64,000 nucleotides of DNA from Microbulbifer variabilis (GTDB taxonomy: Bacteria > Pseudomonadota > Gammaproteobacteria > Pseudomonadales > Cellvibrionaceae). The stretch's first letter is position 1, and each line of letters starts with the position of its first letter. The notes under the pieces are model-generated. The model searched no databases, was not told where the DNA came from, and saw nothing but the letters and a program-made list of their open reading frames with translations. The stretch spans positions 2,525,001-2,589,000 of the forward strand of contig NZ_CP092418.1 in the NCBI RefSeq assembly GCF_023716485.1. The letters run 5' to 3'. Positions 46,662 to 59,029 of this stretch are shown here, piece by piece. The position numbers and the translations under genes were made by a program.

Positions 46662-46925
46662 TCAGGCAGTCTCATCCAGAATAGCGAATGACAGGAAGGT
46701 GGTAAAAAAAGCTAGGCCAACCACTAAAGGTAAAAGTGGAAAGCACAGCATAACCAGAGAAACCACTATCCATAGCCAGCGTACCAACGCCTTCTTTTGG
46801 CGATATTGGTATCTATAGCGGCGGGAGTCGTGACTTAATAGGCCAATTTGTGGAAACTCGGGCTGTTGCGGAAGAAAGAATCGCACAAAATTAGTGCAAT
46901 AAAAGCAAATTATCGTCAGCAGCAT
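46662..46925 (-). CDS. small membrane protein, unknown function
   Basis: Protein of 87 residues with a first hydrophobic stretch at the N-terminus (LLTIICFYCTNFVRFF), a basic loop (SRRYRYQYRQKKA), and a long second membrane segment (WLWIVVSLVMLCFPLLPLVVG) ending FLSFAILDE. The basic loop suggests both termini face outward or the first segment is a weak helix. I do not recognise a family. It converges on the acylase gene and lies 250 bases from the gene pair starting with cysG. Confidence 0.55.
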   Translation of the reverse strand: MLLTIICFYCTNFVRFFLPQQPEFPQIGLLSHDSRRYRYQYRQKKALVRWLWIVVSLVMLCFPLLPLVVGLAFFTTFLSFAILDETA

Positions 46926-47018
46926 GACACAAATACCTGACGGAAAGACCTTCTCAGTATAGGTCTTACCTAGGTAGTTTCAGGCCTGCACAATAGTAAT
47001 TAGCCTGCCAGAGCCCAT

Positions 47019-48410
47019 TTAGCGCTCGCTGGATTGGTACCAGCTGAGTTTTTTATGCAGCCCCACCACACCACCAATGATGGTGAGTGTAGGCGCCCGT
47101 ACAGCTTTTTCTTTGGCAAGTGTGGGAAGCGTGTTGAGATCACCGATGATCACCCTTTGTGCCTTGGTAGTGCCTTTTTCAATCAGCGCCGCTGGCGTGG
47201 CCGTCGGTAGGCCATGCTGAACCAGCTCTGTACATATTGTTTGCAGGCCCGTTAATCCCATATAAAAAACCAGGGTTTGGCTACCGGAAGCCAGCTCTTT
47301 CCATGGCAGGTCGAGACTACCTTCTTTTAAATGGCCCGTAATAAAGCGTACCGACTGTGCATGATCTCGATGAGTCAGCGGAATCCCCGCATAGCTAGCA
47401 CACCCCGCTGCAGCGGTTATTCCCGGTACCACCTGAAAAGGAATTGAGGCGTCAGCCAGTTTGTCGATCTCCTCTCCACCTCGCCCAAAAATAAAGGGAT
47501 CACCACCTTTCAGGCGCAGAACTTTCTTTCCCTGCATGGCCAGATCAACCAGTAACTGGTTGATATCATCCTGGGGTACGGCATGAAATGCCTTTTTTTT
47601 GCCGACATAAATACGCTCGGCATCTCTTCGGACCAAGTCCATAACTTCTGGAGAAACCAGGCGGTCGTACAGCACCACATCCGCTTGCTGCATCAGTCGC
47701 AACGCGCGGAAAGTTAATAAATCTGGATCCCCGGGGCCACCCCCAACCAAATAAACTTCTCCAATCGGGCTGGGGCTCCCCTGCCAGTCTTGCAACGCGC
47801 CCAAGAATTCCCTCTCTGCATCCGCCAGCTGGCCCGCTTCCACCCGACGGGCAACAGGCCCAGCAAAGACCCATTCCCAAAAATTCTTACGCCGCGCCTC
47901 CGGCAATGCCTGCTTCACCTGTGAGCGCATACGCGAAGCGAAATCAACCAATGATGCGAGCCCAGGGGAAAGCAATGCCTCAAGCTGGGCGCGAATCCGA
48001 CGGGCAAGAACTGGGGCCGCACCACCACTACTGATCCCGATGGATAGATCGCCACGTTCGACAATTGCAGGGAAAGTAAAAGTGCACAATTCCGGGGCAT
48101 CCACTGCATTTACCGGCAAGCGGCGCCTCTGCGCATCCCTGGATACACAGCCATTGACCTCAGAACTGCTCGTTGCCGCAATCACCAAGTCGGCCAGATC
48201 CAAATGCTCAACAGAATAAGTTACCCGATGCCACTTTCCATCAGAGTCAACCACAATCCGGAGTAATTCTTCCGTGATATCCGGGGATACCACCAGAATC
48301 CGAGCCCCCGCCTTTTGCAGCAAGCGGGCCTTTCGTGTGGCAATGGAGCCTCCGCCAACGATTAAGCTGGGGCGATTTTTTACATCGAATGCAAGAGGAA
48401 GATAACGCAC
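47019..48410 (-). CDS. cysG: sirohaem synthase CysG
   Basis: Trifunctional enzyme of 463 residues that makes sirohaem from uroporphyrinogen III for sulfite and nitrite reductases. The N-terminal NAD-dependent dehydrogenase/ferrochelatase half (about 1-205) has the Rossmann site [13 protein letters not shown] and the catalytic-region motif [17 protein letters not shown]. The C-terminal SAM-dependent methyltransferase half (about 215-460) has [21 protein letters not shown] and [16 protein letters not shown]. The length matches E. coli CysG (457). The start is a GTG at 48410. It lies downstream of serS behind a terminator, so it is read separately. Confidence 0.96.
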   Translation of the reverse strand: MRYLPLAFDVKNRPSLIVGGGSIATRKARLLQKAGARILVVSPDITEELLRIVVDSDGKWHRVTYSVEHLDLADLVIAATSSSEVNGCVSRDAQRRRLPVNAVDAPELCTFTFPAIVERGDLSIGISSGGAAPVLARRIRAQLEALLSPGLASLVDFASRMRSQVKQALPEARRKNFWEWVFAGPVARRVEAGQLADAEREFLGALQDWQGSPSPIGEVYLVGGGPGDPDLLTFRALRLMQQADVVLYDRLVSPEVMDLVRRDAERIYVGKKKAFHAVPQDDINQLLVDLAMQGKKVLRLKGGDPFIFGRGGEEIDKLADASIPFQVVPGITAAAGCASYAGIPLTHRDHAQSVRFITGHLKEGSLDLPWKELASGSQTLVFYMGLTGLQTICTELVQHGLPTATPAALIEKGTTKAQRVIIGDLNTLPTLAKEKAVRAPTLTIIGGVVGLHKKLSWYQSSER

Positions 48411-48460
48411 TGATTAATCCATCAAACAAGCAGTCGGGTAGTATTTTACCCAGAAAAGAA

Positions 48461-48488
48461 AAAAGGCGAACATAACGTTCGCCCTTTT
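48461..48488 (-). terminator. Rho-independent terminator of serS
   Basis: A 7-base stem (GGCGAAC/GTTCGCC) with a five-base loop is followed on the minus strand by six T and more T further on, just after the serS stop. Confidence 0.88.
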
Positions 48489-48500
48489 AAGTCACTGCGC

Positions 48501-49823
<1,323 letters not shown>

Positions 49824-49839
49824 TTAAAATAAATATTGG

Positions 49840-50214
49840 TTAAAAATAACGCGTCGCTAAGGCGACCGCGGCTCCCGTGGCCGCCAGACAGCAAATAAGA
49901 CTGCCGACAATATAGCCAAGGGCCATCAAAGGTTGGCCATTGTGCCACAGTATCAAGCTTTCTAGGGAGAAAGTGGAAAAGGTGGTCAGTGCACCGAACA
50001 TTCCTGTCATGATTAGCAGGCGCCACTCCTCTCCGAGCATTGCTCTATGGGTGATCAAAATGTAGGCGATGCCAATCAGAAATGATCCAAGCACATTCAC
50101 GATCAACGTACCCAGCGGGAACTTCCCACTGAATACCGGATAGCTCCAGATGCTTATCTGGTGACGAAGTATTGCCCCCAAGGCACCACCTATGGCGATG
50201 GCCAGCCACTGCAT
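49840..50214 (-). CDS. crcB: fluoride channel CrcB/Fluc
   Basis: Small inner-membrane fluoride exporter of 124 residues, active as a dual-topology dimer. It has four helices and the family motifs GGALGAILRHQ, LIVNVLGSFLIG and GMFGALTTFSTFS, with the Phe residues that line the pore and the sodium-binding turn. It lies 19 bases after rarA with an AAGG ribosome site and 55 bases before serS, so it belongs to this cotranscribed set. No fluoride riboswitch is possible in the short gap upstream. Confidence 0.95.
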   Translation of the reverse strand: MQWLAIAIGGALGAILRHQISIWSYPVFSGKFPLGTLIVNVLGSFLIGIAYILITHRAMLGEEWRLLIMTGMFGALTTFSTFSLESLILWHNGQPLMALGYIVGSLICCLAATGAAVALATRYF

Positions 50215-50233
50215 GGTCTTTTACCTTAAATCC

Positions 50234-51577
50234 TTACGGTTTCTTCTTATAGCGTTGCTGCTCACTCTCACTGTTAAGCCGGCGCAACACTTGCAACTTT
50301 TCGGAAATTTTTAACTCCAGCCCACGGGGAACCGGCTGGTAATACTCTCTATCCGCAATTTCTTCAGGGAAGTAGTTTTCCCCGGCGGCGAAAGCATCTG
50401 GCTCATCGTGGGCATAGCGGTACTCGGCCCCATGCGACAAACTTTTCGCCAACTTCGTGGGGGCATTGCGCAAATGCACCGGCACCTCGTAGCTGGGATC
50501 ACGACGCACATCCGCCACTGCACGCTTATAAGCGCTATAAACTGCGTTACTTTTCGCCGCGACAGCAAGATAGGTAATTGCCTGCGCAATGGCCAGCTCT
50601 CCTTCGGGACTACCGAGACGCTCCTGTACATCCCAGGCATTAAGAGCCAATTGCAATGCTCGCGGGTCGGCATTGCCAATATCTTCACTGGCCATTCGCA
50701 CTACCCGGCGGGCGACATATAAGGGATCACAACCACCATCGAGCATGCGCACAAACCAATAAAGCGCGGCATCGGGGTCGGAACCCCGTACCGATTTATG
50801 CATGGCGGAAATTTGGTCATAAAAATAATCACCGCCCTTGTCAAATCGACGCACGTCAGCGCTGAGTACTTCACTGAGCACATCCTCATCGACCAGCAAC
50901 CTACCACCCTCCTCCCTGGCCAAATCGCAGGCGACTTCCAGCAGGTTCAGGGCACTGCGCGCATCCCCATCGGCCGCGTGGGCAATTTTAGCCAAAACTT
51001 CTTTTGGGATATAAACATTGCGCTCGCGCAGTTGATCATCCGTCTGCTGAGCATACCCAAGCAGCCCGATTAGATCTTCTTCGGGAATACTGCGCAGTAG
51101 ATACACACGGCAGCGGGATAGGAGGGCATTGTTCAGCTCAAAAGCCGGGTTTTCGGTTGTAGCACCAACAAAAGTCACCGTGCCCTCTTCTACATAGGGC
51201 AAGAAGGCATCCTGCTGCGCCTTATTAAAACGATGTACTTCGTCGACAAAAAGAATGGTATTGCGGCCTGACTGCATGCGCTGTTGCTCGGCCTCTGCCA
51301 CTGCCTGCCGAATATCCTTCACCCCCGCCAACACCGCTGAAAGGGTAGCAAAGCGCGCATCACACTCCTCGGCTAACAGCCGGGCAAATGTGGTTTTGCC
51401 GACTCCTGGTGGTCCCCACAGGATCATTGAGTGCAGCTGGCCGCGCTCAACCGCTTCCCGCAACGGCTTTCCCTTTCCCAATAAATGCGATTGGCCCACA
51501 TAGTGGGCCAGAGAATTAGGCCGCATTCTTGCGGCCAGCGGCTGATGCCGTTGCGGGGCTTGAAACAGGTCACTCAT
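50234..51577 (-). CDS. rarA: replication-associated recombination protein RarA
   Basis: AAA+ ATPase of 447 residues (E. coli RarA/MgsA 447) related to clamp loaders, acting at stalled forks and recombination. Walker A is GPPGVGKTTFARLL, Walker B is LFVDEVHRFNKAQQDAF, and the sensor region is GATTENPAFELN. The C-terminal helical and tetramerisation domain includes SEDIGNADPRALQ and PVHLRNAPTKLAK. It overlaps the end of lolA by eight bases and precedes crcB. Confidence 0.97.
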   Translation of the reverse strand: MSDLFQAPQRHQPLAARMRPNSLAHYVGQSHLLGKGKPLREAVERGQLHSMILWGPPGVGKTTFARLLAEECDARFATLSAVLAGVKDIRQAVAEAEQQRMQSGRNTILFVDEVHRFNKAQQDAFLPYVEEGTVTFVGATTENPAFELNNALLSRCRVYLLRSIPEEDLIGLLGYAQQTDDQLRERNVYIPKEVLAKIAHAADGDARSALNLLEVACDLAREEGGRLLVDEDVLSEVLSADVRRFDKGGDYFYDQISAMHKSVRGSDPDAALYWFVRMLDGGCDPLYVARRVVRMASEDIGNADPRALQLALNAWDVQERLGSPEGELAIAQAITYLAVAAKSNAVYSAYKRAVADVRRDPSYEVPVHLRNAPTKLAKSLSHGAEYRYAHDEPDAFAAGENYFPEEIADREYYQPVPRGLELKISEKLQVLRRLNSESEQQRYKKKP

Positions 51578-52184
51578 CTTTGATTATGTCTGTACCAGCG
51601 GGCGGCTTGAAATTAAAGATGGACTCGGAAAGTTTCGGGTTTGCTTTCATATTGTTGAAAACAATCTCCGTTGTCTGCCCCATACTGTCGCGCACTTTCA
51701 TAGCAGACGGCAGACCATCTTTAGCAAAGCGGATTTCCATAGACTTGAACGGCGCCTTTGGATTTTTTGGCGTCAGCTGATAAATACCATCTTTTAAAGC
51801 CACATCGAAAGATTTACGAATATCCTCAACCTTACCGCCGAGTAGTAAAGCTGGGGTCTCTTTCATTCGCTCATCCACCGGGCGTATAGTGACTTGCTCA
51901 AGATCCGGATCATAGAGCCAAAGGGTTTTATTATTCGTTACCAATAACTGGGCGTATGGCTCGCCGGTTTTCCAGCGCAACTTGCCTGGCCGCTGTACTG
52001 AAAAACTCCCATTGCTTTTTTGCGATACCTTACCGCGCTCATCAATCAGCGTTTGCTTAAAGTTTCCTGAAAGGGAAGACAACGGTTGCAGGAGTTTGCC
52101 GAGCTCTTCTGTAGCATCGGCCCAGACTGCACTGCTTGCAACGGTCAATACCAGCAGGAAGTTGCGCAGAATATTCTTCATCAT
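51570..52184 (-). CDS. lolA: outer-membrane lipoprotein carrier LolA
   Basis: Periplasmic chaperone of 204 residues that carries lipoproteins from LolCDE to LolB. The signal peptide ends at AVWA (about residue 22). The half-barrel has the family core LSSLSGNFKQTLIDERG, GSFSVQRPGKLRWKTGEPYAQLLVTN and a hydrophobic C-terminus ending FNFKPPAGTDII. It lies downstream of ftsK and overlaps rarA, the order found in E. coli. Confidence 0.95.
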   Translation of the reverse strand: MMKNILRNFLLVLTVASSAVWADATEELGKLLQPLSSLSGNFKQTLIDERGKVSQKSNGSFSVQRPGKLRWKTGEPYAQLLVTNNKTLWLYDPDLEQVTIRPVDERMKETPALLLGGKVEDIRKSFDVALKDGIYQLTPKNPKAPFKSMEIRFAKDGLPSAMKVRDSMGQTTEIVFNNMKANPKLSESIFNFKPPAGTDIIKDE

Positions 52185-52270
52185 TGATTTCCAGTATGTT
52201 GATTTCCCTAAAGATTAGTCAGCGGGAAGTGAACCGCAGCTTAACTTTGGATGGCGCCGCCCCTCCTTAT

Positions 52271-54613
52271 TTAGGCTGGAGGCGGAGCCAGTACCTCACG
52301 GTTGCCATTATGCCCCGCCGGTGAAACAACTCCGGCAGCCTCCATGGCATCGATAATTCGCGCGGCGCGATTGTAGCCGATGCGAAGCTGGCGCTGAACT
52401 GAAGAGATGGACGCTTTGCGCGATTTGGTGACAAAGGCTACCGCTTCATCGTAAAGAGCATCAGCCTCAGGGTCATCTTCATCACCGCCCTCAGACTGCA
52501 GGCCAGGCACTGGAATACTGTTGTTGCTGTCATCAACAATGCCGTCGATATATTCAGGTTCTCCGCGCCGCGTCCAGTCCGCGACAACTTTATGCACTTC
52601 ATGATCGTCCACAAAGGCGCCATGAACCCGCACTGGTACCCCACTGCCCGGAGGGAGGTAGAGCATATCGCCGTGACCGAGCAGCTGTTCGGCACCGCCC
52701 TGGTCTAGGATTGTGCGGGAATCCACCTTGGAAGAAACCTGGAAACCGATACGGGTAGGCACATTGGCCTTGATCAATCCGGTAATCACATCCACTGAGG
52801 GTCGTTGAGTAGCTAACAGCAAATGAATCCCCGCAGCACGGGCTTTCTGTGCGATACGGGCAATCAGCTGCTCCACCTTCTTGCCAACGATCATCATCAT
52901 GTCGGCAAATTCATCAATAACAACCACGATTGCGGGCAGTGCCTTAAGTGCAGGAGCGGTTTGCTCTTCAGCCGGAACGCTGGAAGCAGGATCCGGTTCC
53001 CACAGTGGATCTAAAATCGGCTCACCAGCTTCCTCTGCCTCTTTTATCTTGCGATTAAAGCCCGCTAGATTGCGCACTCCCATCGCCGCCATCAATTTAT
53101 AACGGCGCTCCATCTCGCCCACACACCAACGCAAACCATTGGCCGCATCGTTCATATCGGTGATCACCGGGGTGAGTAAGTGGGGAATACCCTCGTACAC
53201 CGATAGCTCCAACATCTTCGGATCCACCAAGATCAGGCGAACCTCATCCGGAGTAGACTTGTACAAAAGGCTGAGCAACATCACATTGATGCCCACAGAC
53301 TTACCAGATCCAGTGGTACCGGCGACCAGGAGGTGGGGCATCTTGGCGAGATCGGCCACTACCGGTTGGCCGGAAATATCGTGCCCAAGTGCCAATGTCA
53401 GGGGTGATTTGGCATTCTCATAGACATCGGCGGACAGCACTTCACTAAGACGTACCATTTGTCGATTTTCATTGGGAATTTCAATACCCACCACCGATTT
53501 CCCCGGGATCACCTCCACTACGCGGACACTGATTACCGCCAAAGATCGGGCCAGGTCTTTGGCCAAGTTTGAAATCTTACTCACCTTTACACCCGGCGCC
53601 GGTTGGATCTCAAAGCGGGTCACCACCGGACCAGGCAATACCGATACAACTTCGGCTACCACACCAAAATCTTTAAGCTTCAGCTCCAATAAGCGCGACA
53701 GGGCTTCGAGGGATTCCCGGGAAAAGCCCGGTTTCTTATTTTGATCGGAAGGATCAAGCAAGCCTAAAGGTGGCAATGTTCCTGTAACAGGCCCGCCCTT
53801 GAATAATTCGCCTTGCTTTTCTTTAGCCGCACGGGGGCTCTGCTTGGGCTTTACTGGAGCCGCTTCAATCTTAGGGGGAATTCGCTTGGCGGTGCGCTGC
53901 TTCTCTTCTTCCACTGCGGCTTTGCGCACGACTATGGCTTCCCGCGCCACGCGCTGTTCTGTGCGCTTCAGGCGCCATTGCTTGTAGTAACTGCTCAACC
54001 AGGCGATAAGCCCTAACACATTACGACCAATGGACTCGGCCAACTTGAGCCATGAAAGGCCTGTGAATACCGTGACACCAATGGCAAAAATCGCCAACAA
54101 TAAAATGGTCCCACCAACATAACCAAGACTTCCCTGAAGAGAACTTGATAGCGCGTCTCCAATGATTCCGCCGTTTGTGAAAGGCAGAGGATCGTCAGCG
54201 GGAGAGAAACATAGTGTCGCCAAAGCGGCACCACTAATTAACAGAAGGAACAGACCAAAGACTCTCAGCGCAAACAGGGGAGCATGGAAACGTGCATTGC
54301 GGTCGCGTAAGATTTTATAAGCACGCAAGCCAATCAACAGGGGAAACAGATAGGCCATCCAACCCAATAGCGAAAGGCATACATCGGCAAGCCAGGCGCC
54401 TGCAGGACCGATGGCATTGTGAATTTTTCCTACCTGCCCGGTATGGGACCAACCTGGATCTTGGGAATCGTAACTGAGCAGGCTGATAGCCATTAATAGT
54501 GCCCCTGCCAGCAGGCAGATTAATGCTCCCTCACGGACCAAACGGGCGACGAGTGAATCCGGCAAAGCACCGCTCTTTTCAGAATTTTCTCCGGTTGCGC
54601 TTTCGGCCTTCAA
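52271..54613 (-). CDS. ftsK: DNA translocase FtsK
   Basis: Septal DNA pump of 780 residues that moves chromosome termini and activates XerCD at dif. Four N-terminal membrane helices (about 25-195) anchor it at the septum. A shorter than E. coli Pro/Lys linker (about 215-290) follows. The motor has [14 protein letters not shown], Walker [15 protein letters not shown], Walker [13 protein letters not shown] and [12 protein letters not shown]. The C-terminal gamma domain (about 710-770, [20 protein letters not shown]) reads KOPS sequences. The start is a TTG at 54613 with GAGGT upstream. The short linker is usual outside enterics. Confidence 0.97.
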   Translation of the reverse strand: MKAESATGENSEKSGALPDSLVARLVREGALICLLAGALLMAISLLSYDSQDPGWSHTGQVGKIHNAIGPAGAWLADVCLSLLGWMAYLFPLLIGLRAYKILRDRNARFHAPLFALRVFGLFLLLISGAALATLCFSPADDPLPFTNGGIIGDALSSSLQGSLGYVGGTILLLAIFAIGVTVFTGLSWLKLAESIGRNVLGLIAWLSSYYKQWRLKRTEQRVAREAIVVRKAAVEEEKQRTAKRIPPKIEAAPVKPKQSPRAAKEKQGELFKGGPVTGTLPPLGLLDPSDQNKKPGFSRESLEALSRLLELKLKDFGVVAEVVSVLPGPVVTRFEIQPAPGVKVSKISNLAKDLARSLAVISVRVVEVIPGKSVVGIEIPNENRQMVRLSEVLSADVYENAKSPLTLALGHDISGQPVVADLAKMPHLLVAGTTGSGKSVGINVMLLSLLYKSTPDEVRLILVDPKMLELSVYEGIPHLLTPVITDMNDAANGLRWCVGEMERRYKLMAAMGVRNLAGFNRKIKEAEEAGEPILDPLWEPDPASSVPAEEQTAPALKALPAIVVVIDEFADMMMIVGKKVEQLIARIAQKARAAGIHLLLATQRPSVDVITGLIKANVPTRIGFQVSSKVDSRTILDQGGAEQLLGHGDMLYLPPGSGVPVRVHGAFVDDHEVHKVVADWTRRGEPEYIDGIVDDSNNSIPVPGLQSEGGDEDDPEADALYDEAVAFVTKSRKASISSVQRQLRIGYNRAARIIDAMEAAGVVSPAGHNGNREVLAPPPA

Positions 54614-54711
54614 TGGCTTACCTCAATATTCTTTGTTGTTGCTTTCTGGTACTTGTAACAAACGGAAATCGCTACTTGAGCGATTTCCTCGATGGCCTAA
54701 TTATCTTTGAT

Positions 54712-55749
54712 TTATGCTGGTTTGTATGTGCGATATATACAAGCCGGGATCTTAAGGGAGATATCCTCTCCAGTATCCCGCCAACACAGCGAATCTCTTA
54801 ACTCTTGGGGCACTCTGTCGCGGGCAAAGTTGTTCAGTATTTCTAGTTTGCTGGAGTCTCCACCCAGCTCGGCACCCAGGCTTGCTCGGGTGCTGTAAGT
54901 GAATTCAGCCTGAAATATTTCCTCACACCCTCTGAACCCAGCACTTTTAAACAGCCAGGATATCTGGTCCTGCCTGGGGAAGTAGCGGTTGAATGCTTGA
55001 GATTCGCAACCAGCCAACATGCTGGTTTTTCGTACGATATCTGTAAACACATCCTGTATCACACCGGAGGCCGGCAGCAATTGCCAAATAATAAAACGCC
55101 CCCCTCGCTTCAGGACCCGAAAGACATTCCTCATTACCAACGGTTGGTCCAACTGGGGCACTTCGTGCAGCCCCATTTTGAGTACCACCGCATCAAAAGA
55201 TTCCTTTTCATAAGGCAATGCCCTGGCATCACCCACAGTAACATCGACAACCCTTTCACGCACTTTTGAGTTGATACGCTTGAGCTGGGAGTGGTGGGTA
55301 TCGCACATACTGAGGGCGAGCCCCATTGACTTTTTATCACCATACTCCAACAGCAACTGGCTGACCGCGCCACTGCCGCTCATTAAATCCAGTACTTTAT
55401 TTCCCTCTCTGAGATCCAGCGCTTCGAGTAGCTTTGCTTTCGACTCGGGTGAAGCCACGAAGGCATCTAAAGCATCATGGGAAAGGACATTGTACCCATC
55501 CGCCACAATATCGCATCTGACCTGCAGCTTCAGGGATGCGAACAACTCCACTAAATCTGGAGGGCCATGCAAACTGGCAATATGGCTACCATCAGGCCCT
55601 AAATCGACAGAAAGCCTCAAGGAGAAAGTGTCATCCAGGATTTCCGACACAAATACCTGTGCTTCATTACTGAGACTGAAGGTAAATGTGGGGTGGCCAA
55701 TCAAATTGCTGCCCAGATTCAACGGTACTATTTTTCTGCCCTGCCTCAT
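54712..55749 (-). CDS. class I SAM-dependent methyltransferase, unknown substrate
   Basis: Protein of 345 residues with an N-terminal part of about 110 residues without a recognised family and a C-terminal Rossmann methyltransferase. The SAM motif is NKVLDLMSGSGAVSQLLLE (about 122-140), then VGDARALPYEKESFDAVVLKMGLHE and LKRGGRFIIWQLLP, much like UbiE/Methyltransf_11 proteins. The substrate cannot be named. It lies 98 bases upstream of ftsK, on the same strand, and is divergent from trxB. Confidence 0.8.
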   Translation of the reverse strand: MRQGRKIVPLNLGSNLIGHPTFTFSLSNEAQVFVSEILDDTFSLRLSVDLGPDGSHIASLHGPPDLVELFASLKLQVRCDIVADGYNVLSHDALDAFVASPESKAKLLEALDLREGNKVLDLMSGSGAVSQLLLEYGDKKSMGLALSMCDTHHSQLKRINSKVRERVVDVTVGDARALPYEKESFDAVVLKMGLHEVPQLDQPLVMRNVFRVLKRGGRFIIWQLLPASGVIQDVFTDIVRKTSMLAGCESQAFNRYFPRQDQISWLFKSAGFRGCEEIFQAEFTYSTRASLGAELGGDSSKLEILNNFARDRVPQELRDSLCWRDTGEDISLKIPACIYRTYKPA

Positions 55750-57092
<1,343 letters not shown>

Positions 57093-57105
57093 CAACTGCT
57101 TCTCA

Positions 57106-57131
57106 CCCGGGTAGCCTCAAGGCTACCCGGG
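57106..57131. terminator. perfect 11-bp hairpin between trxB and aat
   Basis: CCCGGGTAGCC pairs with GGCTACCCGGG around a TCAA loop, very stable but without a following T-run. It may attenuate transcription or shape mRNA stability between trxB and aat. Confidence 0.5.
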
Positions 57132-57161
57132 CCTCCTCAGACCCAGGACAGGAAACAGTTT

Positions 57162-57881
57162 GTGGCAAGGAATACCCAAAGCCGCCTAATGTGGCTCGAC
57201 CACAATCATATAGATTTCCCTTCTACCCAGACTGCTCTAGACGATCCCAATGGACTCCTCGCAGCTGGTGGAGATCTCTCCCCGGAATGGTTGTTGGCCG
57301 CCTATCGCCGAGGTATCTTCCCCTGGTTTTCCGAAGACCAGCCTATCCTCTGGTGGAGCCCCTCACCGCGCTGTGTAGTAATACCCAGCGACTTCCGTAT
57401 TGGCCGCAGTCTGCGTAAAACCCTGCGCAGAGGTATATTCTCAGTCACATTTGACCAAGCCTTCGAACAAGTAATCGAGGGTTGCCGCCTCCCCAGGAGT
57501 TCTGAAGATGGCACCTGGATTACCGATGAGATGGCCGAGGCCTATATCGACATGCACCATCTGGGCCATGCCCACTCCGTTGAGGTATGGCGTGAGGGTC
57601 GGCTGGTCGGTGGACTTTACGGTCTCTCAATCGGCCGTATTTTTTTTGGTGAGTCCATGTTTCACAGAGAGACAGATGCTTCTAAAGTCGCTTTTGTCCA
57701 CCTCGTTCGCCAATTAGAATTGTGGGGGTGCCCACTGATCGACTGCCAGGTAAGCAACCCCCACCTGAGTAGTCTTGGGGCCGTTGAAATGTGTCGTAGG
57801 GACTTCGAACACCTGCTGGAGGACGGCCTTATACAGCCCGCTTTTCCGCAGCCTTGGAAACTTTCGTGGACTTATGGGTAA
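57162..57881 (+). CDS. aat: leucyl/phenylalanyl-tRNA-protein transferase Aat
   Basis: Transferase of 239 residues that adds Leu or Phe from tRNA to proteins starting with Arg or Lys, marking them for ClpS/ClpAP. Motifs include GLLAAGGDLSPEWLLAAYRRG, GIFPWFSEDQPILWWSPSPR, GTWITDEMAEAYIDMHHLG and GGLYGLSIGRIFFGESMFH, all strongly conserved. The start is a GTG at 57162 after AGGAAAC. It overlaps bpt by eight bases and sits close to infA and clpA/clpS. Confidence 0.97.
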   Translation: MARNTQSRLMWLDHNHIDFPSTQTALDDPNGLLAAGGDLSPEWLLAAYRRGIFPWFSEDQPILWWSPSPRCVVIPSDFRIGRSLRKTLRRGIFSVTFDQAFEQVIEGCRLPRSSEDGTWITDEMAEAYIDMHHLGHAHSVEVWREGRLVGGLYGLSIGRIFFGESMFHRETDASKVAFVHLVRQLELWGCPLIDCQVSNPHLSSLGAVEMCRRDFEHLLEDGLIQPAFPQPWKLSWTYG

Positions 57882-58593
57882 ATATTCTCAGCTAGACTCG
57901 GTCCGGCTTTTGGCAACCCTGCCCCACCCATGTGGCTATCTACCAGATAGGGAGGCTACAACGGTATTTGTGGACCCGCAGACAGAGGTAGACCAGCGCC
58001 TTTACAACCGCCTCTCAGAGCTGGGCTTTCGTCGTAGCGGGGCCTATCTCTACCGACCTCAATGCGCAACATGCAGGGCCTGTGTGCCCGCCCGTGTACC
58101 AGTGGGCCTTTTTGTACCGGATCGCAACCAGCGCCGCTGCTGGAAACGCAATAAGGACCTGGATATCTTTCATATCGAATCCATCGACACCGATGAGCAT
58201 TACGAGCTGTATGCACGCTACATTGAGCAACGTCATGCCGATGGGGAAATGTACCCTCCGAGCCGCGAGCAGTATCGCAGCTTCCTAAGCCCGGCCTGGG
58301 GAGCTACTCGCTATATTGAGCTGCGTGCACGTGGGCGCCTAGTCGCAGTGGCGGTCACCGACCTGCTTACTGCAGGCCTGTCGGCCATCTATACTTTCTT
58401 CGACCCGGATGAGGACAAGCGCAGTCTGGGCAGTTACTGCATTCTCTACCAAATTGAATGGGCCAGAAGATTAGGGCTTCCCAATCTGTATTTGGGCTAT
58501 TGGATAGAGAAATGCCATAAGATGGCCTACAAAAGCCAGTTCCAACCCATTGAAATGCTCACAGAGAACCGCTGGAGCCTGAAATCTCTATAA
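57874..58593 (+). CDS. bpt: aspartate/glutamate leucyltransferase Bpt
   Basis: Transferase of 239 residues, of the Ate1-related Bpt family, that adds Leu from tRNA to proteins beginning with Asp or Glu, feeding the same ClpS pathway as Aat. Conserved elements are LPHPCGYLPDREATT, the cysteine cluster CATCRACVPARV near residue 67, YARYIEQRHADGEMYPPS and YLGYWIEKCHKMAYKSQF. The ATG at 57874 overlaps the aat end, so they are coupled. The frame open upstream to 57775 is inside aat and is not used. E. coli lacks this enzyme; many marine gammas have it. Confidence 0.95.
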   Translation: MGKYSQLDSVRLLATLPHPCGYLPDREATTVFVDPQTEVDQRLYNRLSELGFRRSGAYLYRPQCATCRACVPARVPVGLFVPDRNQRRCWKRNKDLDIFHIESIDTDEHYELYARYIEQRHADGEMYPPSREQYRSFLSPAWGATRYIELRARGRLVAVAVTDLLTAGLSAIYTFFDPDEDKRSLGSYCILYQIEWARRLGLPNLYLGYWIEKCHKMAYKSQFQPIEMLTENRWSLKSL

Positions 58594-58719
58594 TTCCTAC
58601 GCACGCGCCCTTTGCTCTATTCTGCCTTTTCGTGCAAAATGCTCGCCCGTCAAGCCACGGCTAGGCAAGATTGCCTCCGGGGTAAAGGTCTGATCAAGTT
58701 ATTTGAAGGTTGCTGCCGC

Positions 58720-58938
58720 ATGGCAAAAGACGATTATATTGAAATGGAAGGCGAGGTGATCGACACCCTGCCAAATACCACTTTCCGCGTAAAGCTGGAA
58801 AACGGACACGTGGTCATTGCGCACATCTCTGGAAAGATGCGTAAAAACTACATTCGCATCCTCACCGGCGATAAGGTCAAAGTGGAACTCACCCCCTACG
58901 ACCTGAGCAAAGGTCGCATCACCTACCGCGCCCGCTAA
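58720..58938 (+). CDS. infA: translation initiation factor IF-1
   Basis: Ribosome-binding S1-like (OB-fold) protein of 72 residues that occupies the A site during initiation. The sequence [20 protein letters not shown] through [20 protein letters not shown] to RITYRAR is nearly invariant in Gammaproteobacteria. The ATG is at 58720, within a longer frame that starts upstream. It lies between bpt and clpA as in related genomes, and ends in a strong bidirectional terminator. Confidence 0.98.
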   Translation: MAKDDYIEMEGEVIDTLPNTTFRVKLENGHVVIAHISGKMRKNYIRILTGDKVKVELTPYDLSKGRITYRAR

Positions 58939-58982
58939 TTCGCTCGCCAGGCAAAGAGCTTAAGGTGATTTGTCCTGGACAC

Positions 58983-59010
58983 AAAAAAGCCACCTTGCGG
59001 TGGCTTTTTT
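58983..59010. terminator. bidirectional terminator infA/clpA
   Basis: A six-base GC-rich stem (GCCACC/GGTGGC, loop TTGC) is flanked by six A on the left and six T on the right, so it works for infA on the plus strand and clpA on the minus strand. Confidence 0.95.
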
Positions 59011-59029
59011 GATGTATTTTTTTGTAGAG

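Noticed and set aside
50215..50233. Possible fluoride riboswitch before crcB
   Set aside because: Only 19 bases separate crcB from rarA, too short for the aptamer.
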